A stretch of 21,744 nt of DNA from Phycisphaerales bacterium UBA2396. GTDB taxonomy: Bacteria > Planctomycetota > Phycisphaerae > Phycisphaerales > UBA1924. The stretch spans positions 1 to 21,744 of the forward strand of contig DDSG01000090.1 in the NCBI GenBank assembly GCA_002343325.1, given 5' to 3'. The notes under the pieces are model-generated. The model ran no database searches. It was not told the origin of the DNA and was given only the letters and a program-made list of their open reading frames with translations. A program made the position numbers and the translations under genes. This document shows, one piece after another, positions 7,423-15,334 of this stretch; within the stretch, counting starts at the first letter, position 1, and every line of letters begins with the position of its first letter.

Positions 7423-9056
7423 GGGGTGGTTCTCCGGGGCGGACGATACCCGAACCCAAGGAACGCCTCGCGATTGCGCTTGCGATCCCCGTCGAGCCGG
7501 CCCGCGGGCTCGACCTGCTCAAGGCCCCAGGACCAGTCCTGCCCGGCATCGCCGATCAGCACCGCCGATCGGCCCGCCAGGCTCGGGTCGGACAAGTCTG
7601 TATGCGTCCAGAGGTCGTATTGGCTCTTCCGACCCCCCATCCGGCTGCCCGAGCAATACACCACAGGATGCCCCGGGAGATAAAAGGAGAGCTGGCTGGC
7701 CCGCCCATAGAACTGCGAGATCACCAGCGGCTCGGCCCCGGGCGCTCGCGCTCGCAGTTCCTCCCGAAGTCGCTCGACATGCGCGGCCATCTGATCCGCT
7801 CCGACAAGCCGTGACAGCGGAATGCGGGGCCCGATGACCGGGGTTTGCACGAGCCAATCAAGCCGAAGCATGCCAAGCCCCGCGAGAAGCCCGATCGCGA
7901 TCGTCGCGTGCCACGCCACCTGCACCGGGGTCTCCGGACGACGTACCAGAAACCCCGCCCGCGGCCTCGGCTCGGGGAGCGCCCTCCACCGCGCGCACGC
8001 CAGCACGAACTCGTCCATCCCTCGCACCACGGTAATCGCGGCAAGAGGCACAAGAGTGCAATACCCGGCGTACGCCCAGTTGCCCTCCGGCTCGGTCTTG
8101 AAGCTGACCGCCAGGTAGAACACGAGAATCGGGAACGCAAAGAAAGCGAGGAACCGACGCGCCTCGGGCATGTCCGCCAATCGCCGCCAACCGAGCACCA
8201 CCAGAAGCAAAGCGGGGCCGACCAACGCGAACTGTGTTCCGACGAACTCGAGCGTCCACAACGGGTCATAACCCCGCGCCTGTGCCGAATCGACGACGAC
8301 GACGTCCCCGCCCTGCATGCCAAGATGGCCGAGCAGGTGACGCACCGTGGGCCAATCTCGCTGGGCGTTCCAGATGACATTGGGCAGCAGGCCGACCAGC
8401 GCCAGACCCGCCACGCACAACGCCCGCAGCCAAACACGGCGGCGATCATCGGGGCGTTGCCGCGAGCCCGACCACGCCGCGAGGATCAGACCCGGAAACC
8501 AGAGCAACATGGTCTGCTTGAAGCAGAGCCCCGCGGCGGCACCAAGCCCGGCGATGATCGTCCACCGCGTCGACCCGCCGAGCACGCCCCGCCACACACC
8601 CAGCGCCGCGACCGACCAGCAGACGGCATAGGGCATGTCGATCGAGGTCAGCAGGCTGGTGCTCTGAAACATCGGAACCAGATGCACCAGAGCGGCCGCC
8701 ACGAACCCGGCGCGACGCTCCCGCGTGACTTCGCGGGCGAGGGCGGCGGTCACCAACGCGAAAAGCGCCCCCCCCAACACCGCGGGAACCCGCACGCCGA
8801 ACTCGCTTTCTCCGAACACACTTACCGACGCCGCGATCAGGAACGCGATCCCGGCCGGTTTGCTGTAGTACGACCAATCCAGGTTCCTCGACCACTCCCA
8901 GTAATGCGCCTCGTCCTCGAGCAGGGTGTAAGGGCAGAACCACGCGAGATAGGCAAGGCGAGCGAGGGCGATCACGCCGATCAGCACGAACGTCCAACGC
9001 CACGACGCGGCCCACGGGGCGAAAGGCGTGCCGGCGATGGTCGGTGGAGTGGTCAC
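7419..9056 (-). CDS. GT39/ArnT-like membrane glycosyltransferase (GT-C fold)
   Basis: A 545-residue polytopic protein with a first helix at about 22-40, then EDEAHYWEWSRNLDWSYYSKP (key acidic residues Glu47, Asp48, Glu49; KP at 66-67). This is the first-loop signature of PMT/ArnT-type (PF13231-like) transferases. They move a sugar from a polyprenyl-phosphate donor to an acceptor on the outer side of the inner membrane. About ten further hydrophobic segments follow, then a soluble C-terminal domain of roughly 120 residues. The start is a GTG at 9056, nine bases after the LptF-like stop, with no clear ribosome site, so coupled translation is likely. It lies between two Lpt permeases, which makes lipid A, LPS or a related glycolipid the natural acceptor. 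The sugar cannot be told from sequence. Confidence 0.85.
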   Translation of the reverse strand: MTTPPTIAGTPFAPWAASWRWTFVLIGVIALARLAYLAWFCPYTLLEDEAHYWEWSRNLDWSYYSKPAGIAFLIAASVSVFGESEFGVRVPAVLGGALFALVTAALAREVTRERRAGFVAAALVHLVPMFQSTSLLTSIDMPYAVCWSVAALGVWRGVLGGSTRWTIIAGLGAAAGLCFKQTMLLWFPGLILAAWSGSRQRPDDRRRVWLRALCVAGLALVGLLPNVIWNAQRDWPTVRHLLGHLGMQGGDVVVVDSAQARGYDPLWTLEFVGTQFALVGPALLLVVLGWRRLADMPEARRFLAFFAFPILVFYLAVSFKTEPEGNWAYAGYCTLVPLAAITVVRGMDEFVLACARWRALPEPRPRAGFLVRRPETPVQVAWHATIAIGLLAGLGMLRLDWLVQTPVIGPRIPLSRLVGADQMAAHVERLREELRARAPGAEPLVISQFYGRASQLSFYLPGHPVVYCSGSRMGGRKSQYDLWTHTDLSDPSLAGRSAVLIGDAGQDWSWGLEQVEPAGRLDGDRKRNREAFLGFGYRPPRRTTP

Positions 9057-9065
9057 GCGTGAGAG

Positions 9066-10724
9066 TCAGTGCCGGGCGACCGTGCGGAACGAAATCAGCG
9101 TGTACAACGCGAGAAGCCCCACGCCTCCCCAGAGCAGCACGAGCCCCGACTCGCCCGAGTTGTGCGTGAGCTGCTGCCCGCCCGAGATGGTGACGATCGA
9201 CACCAGCGCCGGGAAGAAGCTCCAGAGGTACACCGTCAGCGGCAGCTTGAGCGAGAGGCGCAGCGCCGTGACCGAACCCGTGACGACCATGACCAGGCAG
9301 CACGCCGCGAGGGCCATCCGCTCGTGCTGCTTGCTGGTGATTTCCCGCCCGAGCCGATCGACCTTGGATGCGAGCTCCGACGCGGCGGCCCGAGACGCGG
9401 GCTGCTTCGACGCCTCGCCGAGCAGCTCGGCCACGGGCATCGCGACGAGCCGCGACGCCGGATCACTCGCGGGAACAAGCCCCCCGAGCGCGAACGTCTG
9501 ATAGACGCCGCCCGGCGAGGCCGTGCCATCGGACGCGATCGACGACGACCGCACCTCGGTCATGACGAGCTGAAACTCGACCGTATCGTTGGAGAACTCA
9601 TCACGCGAGGCCGGCTGCAACGATGCGGCAGCGGCGCTGAAGCGGATCCGGTCGGCCTGGCCGCGGCCGGGTTGTCTCGTGACAACCACGCGCGCACCCT
9701 GAGCCGGCACCAGCGGACGCGCCTCGACGCCGTCGGGTTCCTCGCCGACCGACATCGCCTCGATCTCGACCGCCCGCCCGTCAGGGTCCTTGAGGACGAC
9801 ACGGCCGCTGGAGCGCAGTTCGCGATCAAGCTCATCGGCAACAACCGCGCGGGCAAGCCGCAACGCCACGTCGCGCCGCTGGCGATCGATCCAGTTCATC
9901 CGCTCGGGCGCGGCCCGAAGCCCGCGCAGCTCGTCGTGCGTGAGGAACTTCGGGTCATCCTCGAACGCGTCGGGAACGTCGATGCTGAACGCCGACGTGA
10001 GCTCGTTGCTCGCCAGGCCCTTGCCTTCCCGGAGCGCAACCATGTTCTTCATGCGCACGGTGAGCCTCGTCCGCGCATGATCGCCCTCGCCGCTCACCCT
10101 CGACAGCGCGACCAGCGCCAGGTCCGCGGTCCCCTCGGCGATCGGCTTGCCGGCCTCATCCGTCTCGATCAACACCGCCCGCTTGAGCACGAGCTGATTC
10201 ACCACGTCGCTGCCCGGTTCGGGCGGCACCGGGACCGCCTGATCCGCGAAAATCATCCGCCGACCAAGCTGCAACGCCTCACCACGCTCAACGTAGTTCG
10301 TCAACAGGCGGGGCACGTCCGCCTTGACAAGCCTCTCCATCCGCCGAAGAAACCGGGGGATGATCTCCTCATTGAGCGCCACAAGCAAGCCGGCGCAGCC
10401 CAGCCCGATCACCACCGCGGGCACGAGAAGCGAGCGGTGGCTGATGCCCCCCGACGCCGCCGCCTGAGCCTCGTTGTCCGTGGCGAATCGGTGGTACACC
10501 AGCGTCGCGGCGAAGCACGCGGCAAACGGCAGGGCGTACGCGAGCATCGGGGGCATGGCGTACGCCATGTACTTGAGCGCGTCGGCCGCCTGGAGCTTCC
10601 CGTCGGCCAGAAACTTGACCGTCGCGGCAAACGACAGCACCGTCACGAGAACGCCCGTGGTGATCAGCAGGAGCTTGAGCAACTCCGCCGTCAGGTGCGC
10701 CCAGATCGTCCATGGTGCCCGCAA
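9066..10724 (-). CDS. LptF/LptG-family LPS export permease (LptF-like), enlarged
   Basis: A 552-residue permease with three helices at the N-terminus (about 13-35, 54-76 and 98-120) and three at the C-terminus (about 465-545). ATDNEAQAAASGGISHRSLL (about 81-100) corresponds to the conserved cytoplasmic coupling segment that contacts LptB. The start is TTG at 10724, chosen because GGGAG lies about 5-8 bases upstream and no in-frame ATG occurs until residue 53, inside the second helix. Family members are usually near 360 residues; this one carries roughly 190 extra residues in the periplasmic region (about 150-450), rich in charged and Ala/Ser sequence. It likely forms the heterodimer with the LptG-like protein encoded downstream. 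It lies 21 bases after cysS. The family is clear; the role of the extra periplasmic part is unknown. Confidence 0.82.
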   Translation of the reverse strand: MRAPWTIWAHLTAELLKLLLITTGVLVTVLSFAATVKFLADGKLQAADALKYMAYAMPPMLAYALPFAACFAATLVYHRFATDNEAQAAASGGISHRSLLVPAVVIGLGCAGLLVALNEEIIPRFLRRMERLVKADVPRLLTNYVERGEALQLGRRMIFADQAVPVPPEPGSDVVNQLVLKRAVLIETDEAGKPIAEGTADLALVALSRVSGEGDHARTRLTVRMKNMVALREGKGLASNELTSAFSIDVPDAFEDDPKFLTHDELRGLRAAPERMNWIDRQRRDVALRLARAVVADELDRELRSSGRVVLKDPDGRAVEIEAMSVGEEPDGVEARPLVPAQGARVVVTRQPGRGQADRIRFSAAAASLQPASRDEFSNDTVEFQLVMTEVRSSSIASDGTASPGGVYQTFALGGLVPASDPASRLVAMPVAELLGEASKQPASRAAASELASKVDRLGREITSKQHERMALAACCLVMVVTGSVTALRLSLKLPLTVYLWSFFPALVSIVTISGGQQLTHNSGESGLVLLWGGVGLLALYTLISFRTVARH

Positions 10725-10745
10725 GGCTTCTCCCTTCCGATTCGA

Positions 10746-12377
10746 TCAGACCTTCCGCGAAACTTCGACCTTGCCCCCGGCCACGTCCTTGATGAGAAGC
10801 CCCATCGCCAGCAGCTCGTCGCGGATCCGATCGCTCGCCGCGAAATCCTTCGACGCCCGGGCCGCCCGACGCTTCTCCAGCAGTTCGATCACCGCGGGGT
10901 CCGGCGAGAGCCCGCCGGTGAAGATCCCGATGCTCGTCGACTCTGCCTTTGGCGCCTCGCGCTCCAGCACGCCCAGCACAGCGTCGAATCGCGACACAAG
11001 GTCCGCGTCTTCTCGCCCGGGCCTTTCCACCGACGCCACAAACTTGTTGACCTCGGCAATCGCCGCGGCGACATTCAGGTCGGCGTGCATCGCGTCGGCA
11101 AAGGCCAGCGAAGCACCGTCTCGCAGCCCTTGCCCGCCCGGGTTCGTGCCCGACGCCGACGCCTGAAAGCGACGCCACCGCTCGACCATCTTCTGCGAGT
11201 CAGCAAGACCCTGCATCGTGAAGTTCGCGTTCGACCGGTAGTGGGTTCGGATCAGCTCGAGGCGAACCGCCGCCGGCTCGTGCCCCTTGGCAAACAGATC
11301 CCGCGCGGTGAAGAAGTTGCCCTTGCTCTTGCTCATCTTGGTCCCCTCGACGAGCAGAAAGCGAGGGTGGAACCACATGCGCGCGAACGTTCCCGACAGC
11401 GAACTCGATGTGTACGCGCAGCACGACTGGGCGATCTCGCACTCGTGATGCGGGAAGATGTTGTCCTCCCCGCCGCTGTGCAGATCGATGATCGCACCGG
11501 GCGCGCGAACGTCGTCCGTTGGGATCCAGCCCTGAGGCCCGGGACGGGCCGCCAGTCGAGACACGCTCATCGCGGTGCACTCGATGTGCCAACCCGGATA
11601 GCCCCAGCCCCACGGGCTCTCCCACTTCATGATGTGCGAGGGTTCTTCCTTCCACAGGAGAAAGTCCGCCGGGTGCCGCTTGGACGCCTGGTTCTCGGCA
11701 TTGACCCGCCCGCCCTCGCCCTCGCGCAGGCTGTCCAGCGTGTTCCCCGACAGCCGCCCGTACGCCGGGAACGACGTGACGTCGAAATAGACCACCCGCC
11801 GACCGGGCTCGCCCACCACATAAGCGCACCCACGCGCCACAAGCCTCGACACCGCCTCGATCATCCCTGGGATGTGCTCCGTCGCGCGGGGCATCAGGGT
11901 CGGGTCGGTCTCGGCCTGGATCGCCAGCTTCAGCCCAAGCCGACGCGCATCCTCCTTGAACCGCTCCTCGTAGAACCGCGCGATCTGGTACGGGTTGTTC
12001 GGGTCTACCTCGACCCCCGCCGGCAGCTTCCCGCTCTTCTTCGCTTCCGCCAGCCTTCTTCCCGCGACGGCCATCCGGTCCTCACCGTGCTCGCCACCCT
12101 CCGAATCATCCGTCATGTGCCCAACGTCCGTGATGTTCATCACGTGCGTGACCACCCTGGGCCCCCGATGCACAGCGCCCGTGCCGGTCGAGACTTCGCA
12201 GAACCCGCTCTCCACGAACCGACGCAAGACATCGGCCGCCAGGAACGAACGAAAGTTCCCGATATGCGCATCGTCATACACCGTCGGCCCGCACGTATAA
12301 AACGTCACGTGCGAAGAATCGGCCGGAACGAACGGCTCCGCTCGTTTCGTGAGCGTGTTGTACAGGGTCAGCGGCAT
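10746..12377 (-). CDS. cysS: Cysteinyl-tRNA synthetase
   Basis: A 543-residue class I aminoacyl-tRNA synthetase that activates cysteine with ATP and charges tRNA-Cys in the cytoplasm. Visible signatures: YTCGPTVYDDAHIGNF (27-42, with the HIGH-type HIGN at 38-41), WHIECTAMS (263-271), HSGGEDNIFPHHECEIAQS (300-318) and KMSKS (347-351). Zinc ligands by analogy with the E. coli enzyme are Cys29, Cys267, His310 and Glu314. The C-terminal part is the helical anticodon-binding region. It is longer than the common 460 residues, with additions around 88-130 and in the C-terminal half. The ATG at 12377 has a modest AGG upstream, and an out-of-frame ATG lies 11 bases earlier. Its place inside an envelope run is common for housekeeping genes and implies no functional link. 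Confidence 0.96.
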   Translation of the reverse strand: MPLTLYNTLTKRAEPFVPADSSHVTFYTCGPTVYDDAHIGNFRSFLAADVLRRFVESGFCEVSTGTGAVHRGPRVVTHVMNITDVGHMTDDSEGGEHGEDRMAVAGRRLAEAKKSGKLPAGVEVDPNNPYQIARFYEERFKEDARRLGLKLAIQAETDPTLMPRATEHIPGMIEAVSRLVARGCAYVVGEPGRRVVYFDVTSFPAYGRLSGNTLDSLREGEGGRVNAENQASKRHPADFLLWKEEPSHIMKWESPWGWGYPGWHIECTAMSVSRLAARPGPQGWIPTDDVRAPGAIIDLHSGGEDNIFPHHECEIAQSCCAYTSSSLSGTFARMWFHPRFLLVEGTKMSKSKGNFFTARDLFAKGHEPAAVRLELIRTHYRSNANFTMQGLADSQKMVERWRRFQASASGTNPGGQGLRDGASLAFADAMHADLNVAAAIAEVNKFVASVERPGREDADLVSRFDAVLGVLEREAPKAESTSIGIFTGGLSPDPAVIELLEKRRAARASKDFAASDRIRDELLAMGLLIKDVAGGKVEVSRKV

Positions 12378-12403
12378 CGTGCCTGCATGGTAGGACGCGG
12401 GAC

Positions 12404-13744
12404 TCAGGCCCCCTGACCCGCCTCGTGCGTCGGCACCGCCGCCTCGTCCGCGTCCCGGTGCGTCAGCTTCACACGCGTCACCCGGGTCGGTTCGGCCTCC
12501 AACACCGTGATCTCCACCGGGCCGTGCTGGAACGTCTCACCCGCAGGCGGGATCCGCCCGAGCGTCAGCGTCACAAACCCCCCCACCGTGTCGTATTCCT
12601 CGCTCTCGGGAAGCTCGATCCCAAGAGCCCGCAGCTCGTCATTGACATCCTTGATGTACGCCCGGGCGTCGACCACCGCCTCGCCCTTGGCACTGTCCAC
12701 CTCGACATCCTCGACCTCGCCGCCGGGTGTCTCGTACTCGTCCTGGATGTCCCCGAAGACCTCCTCGATGATGTCTTCGATCGTCACAAGCCCGGCCGTG
12801 CCGCCGAACTCGTCGGCAACGATCGCGATGTGCACCCGCTTTTGCAGCAGCTCGCCCAGCAGCTCGCGGACCGTCTTGGTTTCCGGCACAAAGAGCGCCG
12901 GCCGAAGGATCTGCCTCAGGTTGAACGTCCGACCGCCGCGGCTGCCGTCCCCCGCGAGCCAGCGCATCAGGTCCTTGACGTAGAAAATCCCCACCACGCG
13001 GTCGATCGTGCCCTCGTACACCGGGATGCGGCTGTGTCCCCCGGCGCGGATCATCGCCGTCACCTTTCCCAGCTCGTTGGTCAGTTCCATCGACTCCATC
13101 TCGGTCCGCGGGGTCATGATCTGCGCCACCGTCGTCTCGCGGAACCGCACCACCGCCTCGATCATGTCCCGTTCCGACTCGTCGAATCGCCCTTCCTGCC
13201 GCCCCTCCTCCACCACCGACAGCACTTCCTCCTTGATCTCCTCCGCATCGTCCTGCGTCTGCCCGCTCAACCGACGCACCACCTCGTCAAAGAACCGGGC
13301 CACCGCCTGCACCGGCGTGGTGATCGCGTGCACAAAGCGGATCAGCGGCGCGAACGTGTACACCGCCAGCTCGCCCGCGTGCCGCGCCACGCTCGACGGG
13401 ATCACCTGCCCGAACAGCCAGACCGTCAGCGCCGCCACCGGCACCCCGATCACCACCTCGATCCACCCCGGCTGATCCGCCCCTCGAAGATGGGTGACCC
13501 ACAGCGTCGTTGCCACCGCCGCCAACGCGTTGCACCCGATCCTGAGCAGAGCAACCGACTGCGCGTGCCCCGTCAGATCCTCCAGGATGACCCGCAGGTG
13601 CCGGTCCTTCCTCACCCGGCCACGCTGGGCCGCGATCTCCTCGATCGCCGGACGCGATAGGTCCGAGAGCGCATGCACCAGCGACGACAGCACGCCTCCC
13701 AGCGCGACCGACAGCAAGGCGATCCAAATCCACCACTCGCCCAT
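12404..13744 (-). CDS. CorC/HlyC-type CBS-domain membrane protein (CNNM/DUF21 family)
   Basis: A 446-residue protein with an N-terminal membrane part of about four hydrophobic stretches (4-26, 64-86, 92-116, 120-145), resembling DUF21. A CBS pair follows (about 205-330, with IMTPRTEMES and HIAIVADEFGGTAGLVTIEDI), then a CorC/HlyC C-terminal domain (about 345-432, EYDTVGGFVTLTLGRIPP). The family is linked to magnesium/cobalt efflux or resistance, with nucleotide sensing by the CBS pair. The ATG at 13744 shares one base with the ybeY stop; a GTG three bases upstream is equally possible and would add one Met. A ybeY neighbour is a common arrangement for this family. The transported ion is not shown by the sequence. 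Confidence 0.88.
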   Translation of the reverse strand: MGEWWIWIALLSVALGGVLSSLVHALSDLSRPAIEEIAAQRGRVRKDRHLRVILEDLTGHAQSVALLRIGCNALAAVATTLWVTHLRGADQPGWIEVVIGVPVAALTVWLFGQVIPSSVARHAGELAVYTFAPLIRFVHAITTPVQAVARFFDEVVRRLSGQTQDDAEEIKEEVLSVVEEGRQEGRFDESERDMIEAVVRFRETTVAQIMTPRTEMESMELTNELGKVTAMIRAGGHSRIPVYEGTIDRVVGIFYVKDLMRWLAGDGSRGGRTFNLRQILRPALFVPETKTVRELLGELLQKRVHIAIVADEFGGTAGLVTIEDIIEEVFGDIQDEYETPGGEVEDVEVDSAKGEAVVDARAYIKDVNDELRALGIELPESEEYDTVGGFVTLTLGRIPPAGETFQHGPVEITVLEAEPTRVTRVKLTHRDADEAAVPTHEAGQGA

Positions 13745-14262
13745 CACGCCTCACCCCCGGCCACCGGCCTGGCATACACCACGCCCACACCGATCGCCGA
13801 CAACACCGCATCCTCCGCGCGGTGCATCCGCAACGCCGCCTCTTCCGAGTGGTCGTCGTGCCCAAGACAATGCAGCAACCCGTGCACCGCGTAGAGCAAA
13901 AGCTCCTTCGCCGGCTCGTGCCCGCGCTGCCCGGACTGACGCTCCGCTTCGTCCAGACAAACCACTAGGTCAAGGTCCATCGGGCCCACCCCAAGGTCCC
14001 GCAGGTCAAAGGTCAGCACGTCCGTCGTCCCGGGAACCCCGCTGTGGGTCGCGTGCAGGTCGCTCATCACCGCGTCGGCCACCACCCTGATCCGAACTTC
14101 CCCCGACACACCCAATTCCCGACACGCCTCCCCCATCCGTGAACCCAACCAGCCGACCAACTCGGGCCCGCAGCGCCCGGTGCTGTCGACCACGTCGACC
14201 ACCGCCGGCCCTTGCCCGCTCCCACACCCTCCCCCGCAGCATGTGCATCCCGAATCGGTCAT
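13744..14262 (-). CDS. ybeY: Endoribonuclease YbeY (rRNA maturation factor)
   Basis: A 172-residue single-strand endoribonuclease that acts in 16S rRNA 3' maturation and ribosome quality control. The zinc motif HGLLHCLGHDDH (H-X3-H-X5-H, near residues 126-137) is intact, and the preceding PGTTDVLTFDL is typical of the family. The ATG at 14262 has AAGGGA closely upstream. Starting there adds an unusual N-terminus with Cys6, Cys8, Cys9 and Cys13 in a Gly-rich setting. A GTG at 14202 (Val21), also with AAGGG upstream, would remove it and give a more standard length of about 152. It heads the long minus-strand run and overlaps the CBS-protein gene. Confidence 0.93.
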   Translation of the reverse strand: MTDSGCTCCGGGCGSGQGPAVVDVVDSTGRCGPELVGWLGSRMGEACRELGVSGEVRIRVVADAVMSDLHATHSGVPGTTDVLTFDLRDLGVGPMDLDLVVCLDEAERQSGQRGHEPAKELLLYAVHGLLHCLGHDDHSEEAALRMHRAEDAVLSAIGVGVVYARPVAGGEA

Positions 14263-14408
14263 GTCCCTTCCACGATCCCACCCGCCAACGCCTCGTCGGC
14301 CAAGGAGGATGGTACGGGATCCCGGCCAGCCGGCCTAGCGCCACCGCGGGTTTCTCACTTTTTGTTTGCGTTGTGTTATGCTAGCAAAATACAATCATCC
14401 GACACCAC
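14263..14408. promoter_or_regulatory. Likely promoter region of the ybeY-led run
   Basis: This 146-base gap lies upstream of ybeY and downstream of the lipid kinase, both on the minus strand. Around 14350-14400 it changes from very GC-rich to clearly AT-richer sequence (T-runs, TTATGCTAGCAAAATAC), unlike the coding DNA on both sides. A short inverted repeat (CCGGC-CA-GCCGG) lies near 14323-14334. I could not fit well-spaced -35/-10 boxes, so the promoter call rests on position and composition. Confidence 0.3.
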
Positions 14409-15290
14409 TCAACCAAAGACCCGCAACACACCGCCCAATATGGTGATTTTTGTCGGACGGTCGTTGGTACCGAGACCGCCCGCTGGTTCGCCATCCAGTT
14501 GAAGGGGCGTGGCCTCCTCGCGGCCGAAGACCGATGCCGCGCGAGCCGTCCAGGACAGGCATCCATCGGGCCGATCCGTGCAGAGCCAGAGGCGTGCGGC
14601 CCAGCACACCACATCGACACCCGACTCGCACGGGAAGAAGACCACATCGAGTCGGCCGTCGTCCGTGCGTGCTCCTCGTCCCGGGTCGAGGCGCGCGGCG
14701 TACTGGGGGCTGTTGGCGACGACCAGGAGGCCCCGCCGATTGTCCAGCACCCGGCACCCATCTACCTCAAGGGAGATCCGCGCCAGTCGTGGGTGCCCGA
14801 ACTCGGCGAGCACAGGTCGCAGGTAGCTCCAATGCGAGATCGCTCCCCCGCGACGCCGACTGAGACGCTCGATGACCCCGGCGTCGGGCCCGACGCTGGC
14901 CATTAGCGCGAACAATCGTCCGTCGCACATGCCAAGGTCAGTCCGAATGGGTGGACGATCGAGCGCCTGAACCACCGCGGCGGGGTGTGCCGACATCCGA
15001 AAGTGCCGGGCGAACAGATTTTCCGTCCCCGCGGGCACGTGATAGACCCCCGCCCCCGAGGCCGCCGCCGCCGGCAAGGCCCGGTGCAACGTCCCATCTC
15101 CGCCAACCACCACCAGCGCGTCGCCGATCTCCGTGGCGTGGAGTGTCGGTCCCGGCTCGCCGCTCGGGAGGTGCGTGGATCGAACGGCAACGTCGTGCCC
15201 GGCCCGCCGCAACCCTTCGACCACCGCCCCGCCCAGGGTCGCTGCTCGCCCGCGCCCCGACGCCGGATTGATCAGCACGGTGACGTTCAC
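14409..15290 (-). CDS. Diacylglycerol kinase-like lipid kinase (YegS/DagK family)
   Basis: A 293-residue protein from GTG 15290; this start places VNVTVLINPASGRG at the N-terminus, as in the family. An upstream extension of 43 residues would run into the divergent lipoprotein gene. Motifs: NPASGRG (8-14), VVVGGDGTLH (about 60-69, nucleotide-binding) and VPAGTENLFARHF. A beta-rich C-terminal domain follows, ending with LQLDGEPAG. These kinases phosphorylate diacylglycerol, sphingosine-like lipids or phosphatidylglycerol with ATP at the inner membrane face. The substrate cannot be told here. No strong ribosome site is seen, and only 44 bases separate it from the divergent gene. Confidence 0.86.
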   Translation of the reverse strand: MNVTVLINPASGRGRAATLGGAVVEGLRRAGHDVAVRSTHLPSGEPGPTLHATEIGDALVVVGGDGTLHRALPAAAASGAGVYHVPAGTENLFARHFRMSAHPAAVVQALDRPPIRTDLGMCDGRLFALMASVGPDAGVIERLSRRRGGAISHWSYLRPVLAEFGHPRLARISLEVDGCRVLDNRRGLLVVANSPQYAARLDPGRGARTDDGRLDVVFFPCESGVDVVCWAARLWLCTDRPDGCLSWTARAASVFGREEATPLQLDGEPAGGLGTNDRPTKITILGGVLRVFG

Positions 15291-15297
15291 GCCCGAG

Positions 15298-15330
15298 CGT
15301 AGCCCGCGGGCCGTGGCGCGGTACGCTACG
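15298..15330. promoter_or_regulatory. Divergent promoter gap with CGTAGC/GCTACG dyad
   Basis: The 44-base gap between two divergent starts contains an exact inverted repeat, CGTAGC (15298-15303) and GCTACG (15325-15330), separated by 21 bases, plus a small CCCGCGGG palindrome (15303-15310). Arms of this kind could be operator half-sites for a dimeric regulator of both genes, but a chance match in GC-rich DNA is possible. Confidence 0.22.
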
Positions 15331-15334
15331 GGAT

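Larger units (their letters stand above)
4272..14262 (-). other. Predicted eight-gene minus-strand operon
   Basis: Eight genes run in one direction without a gap above 38 bases: ybeY, CBS/CorC-type protein, cysS, LptF-like, GT39-like, PAP2, LptG-like and GH57. Junctions in order are a 1-base overlap, 26, 21 and 9 bases, two 4-base ATGA overlaps, and 38 bases. No convincing terminator hairpin lies inside. The overlaps show likely translational coupling; one shared transcript is inferred, and internal promoters within coding sequence cannot be excluded. Confidence 0.6.

Noticed and set aside
7845..9062. A 405-codon plus-strand frame opposite the GT39 gene
   Set aside because: Same antisense effect: low-complexity Arg/His/Pro sequence and no motif, while the opposite strand has a clear glycosyltransferase.
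9069..12416. A 1115-codon open frame on the plus strand opposite the LptF-like gene and cysS
   Set aside because: It is Arg/His/Pro-rich with no domain, lies exactly opposite two strongly supported genes, and is explained by high-GC codon bias that removes stops in the antisense frame.
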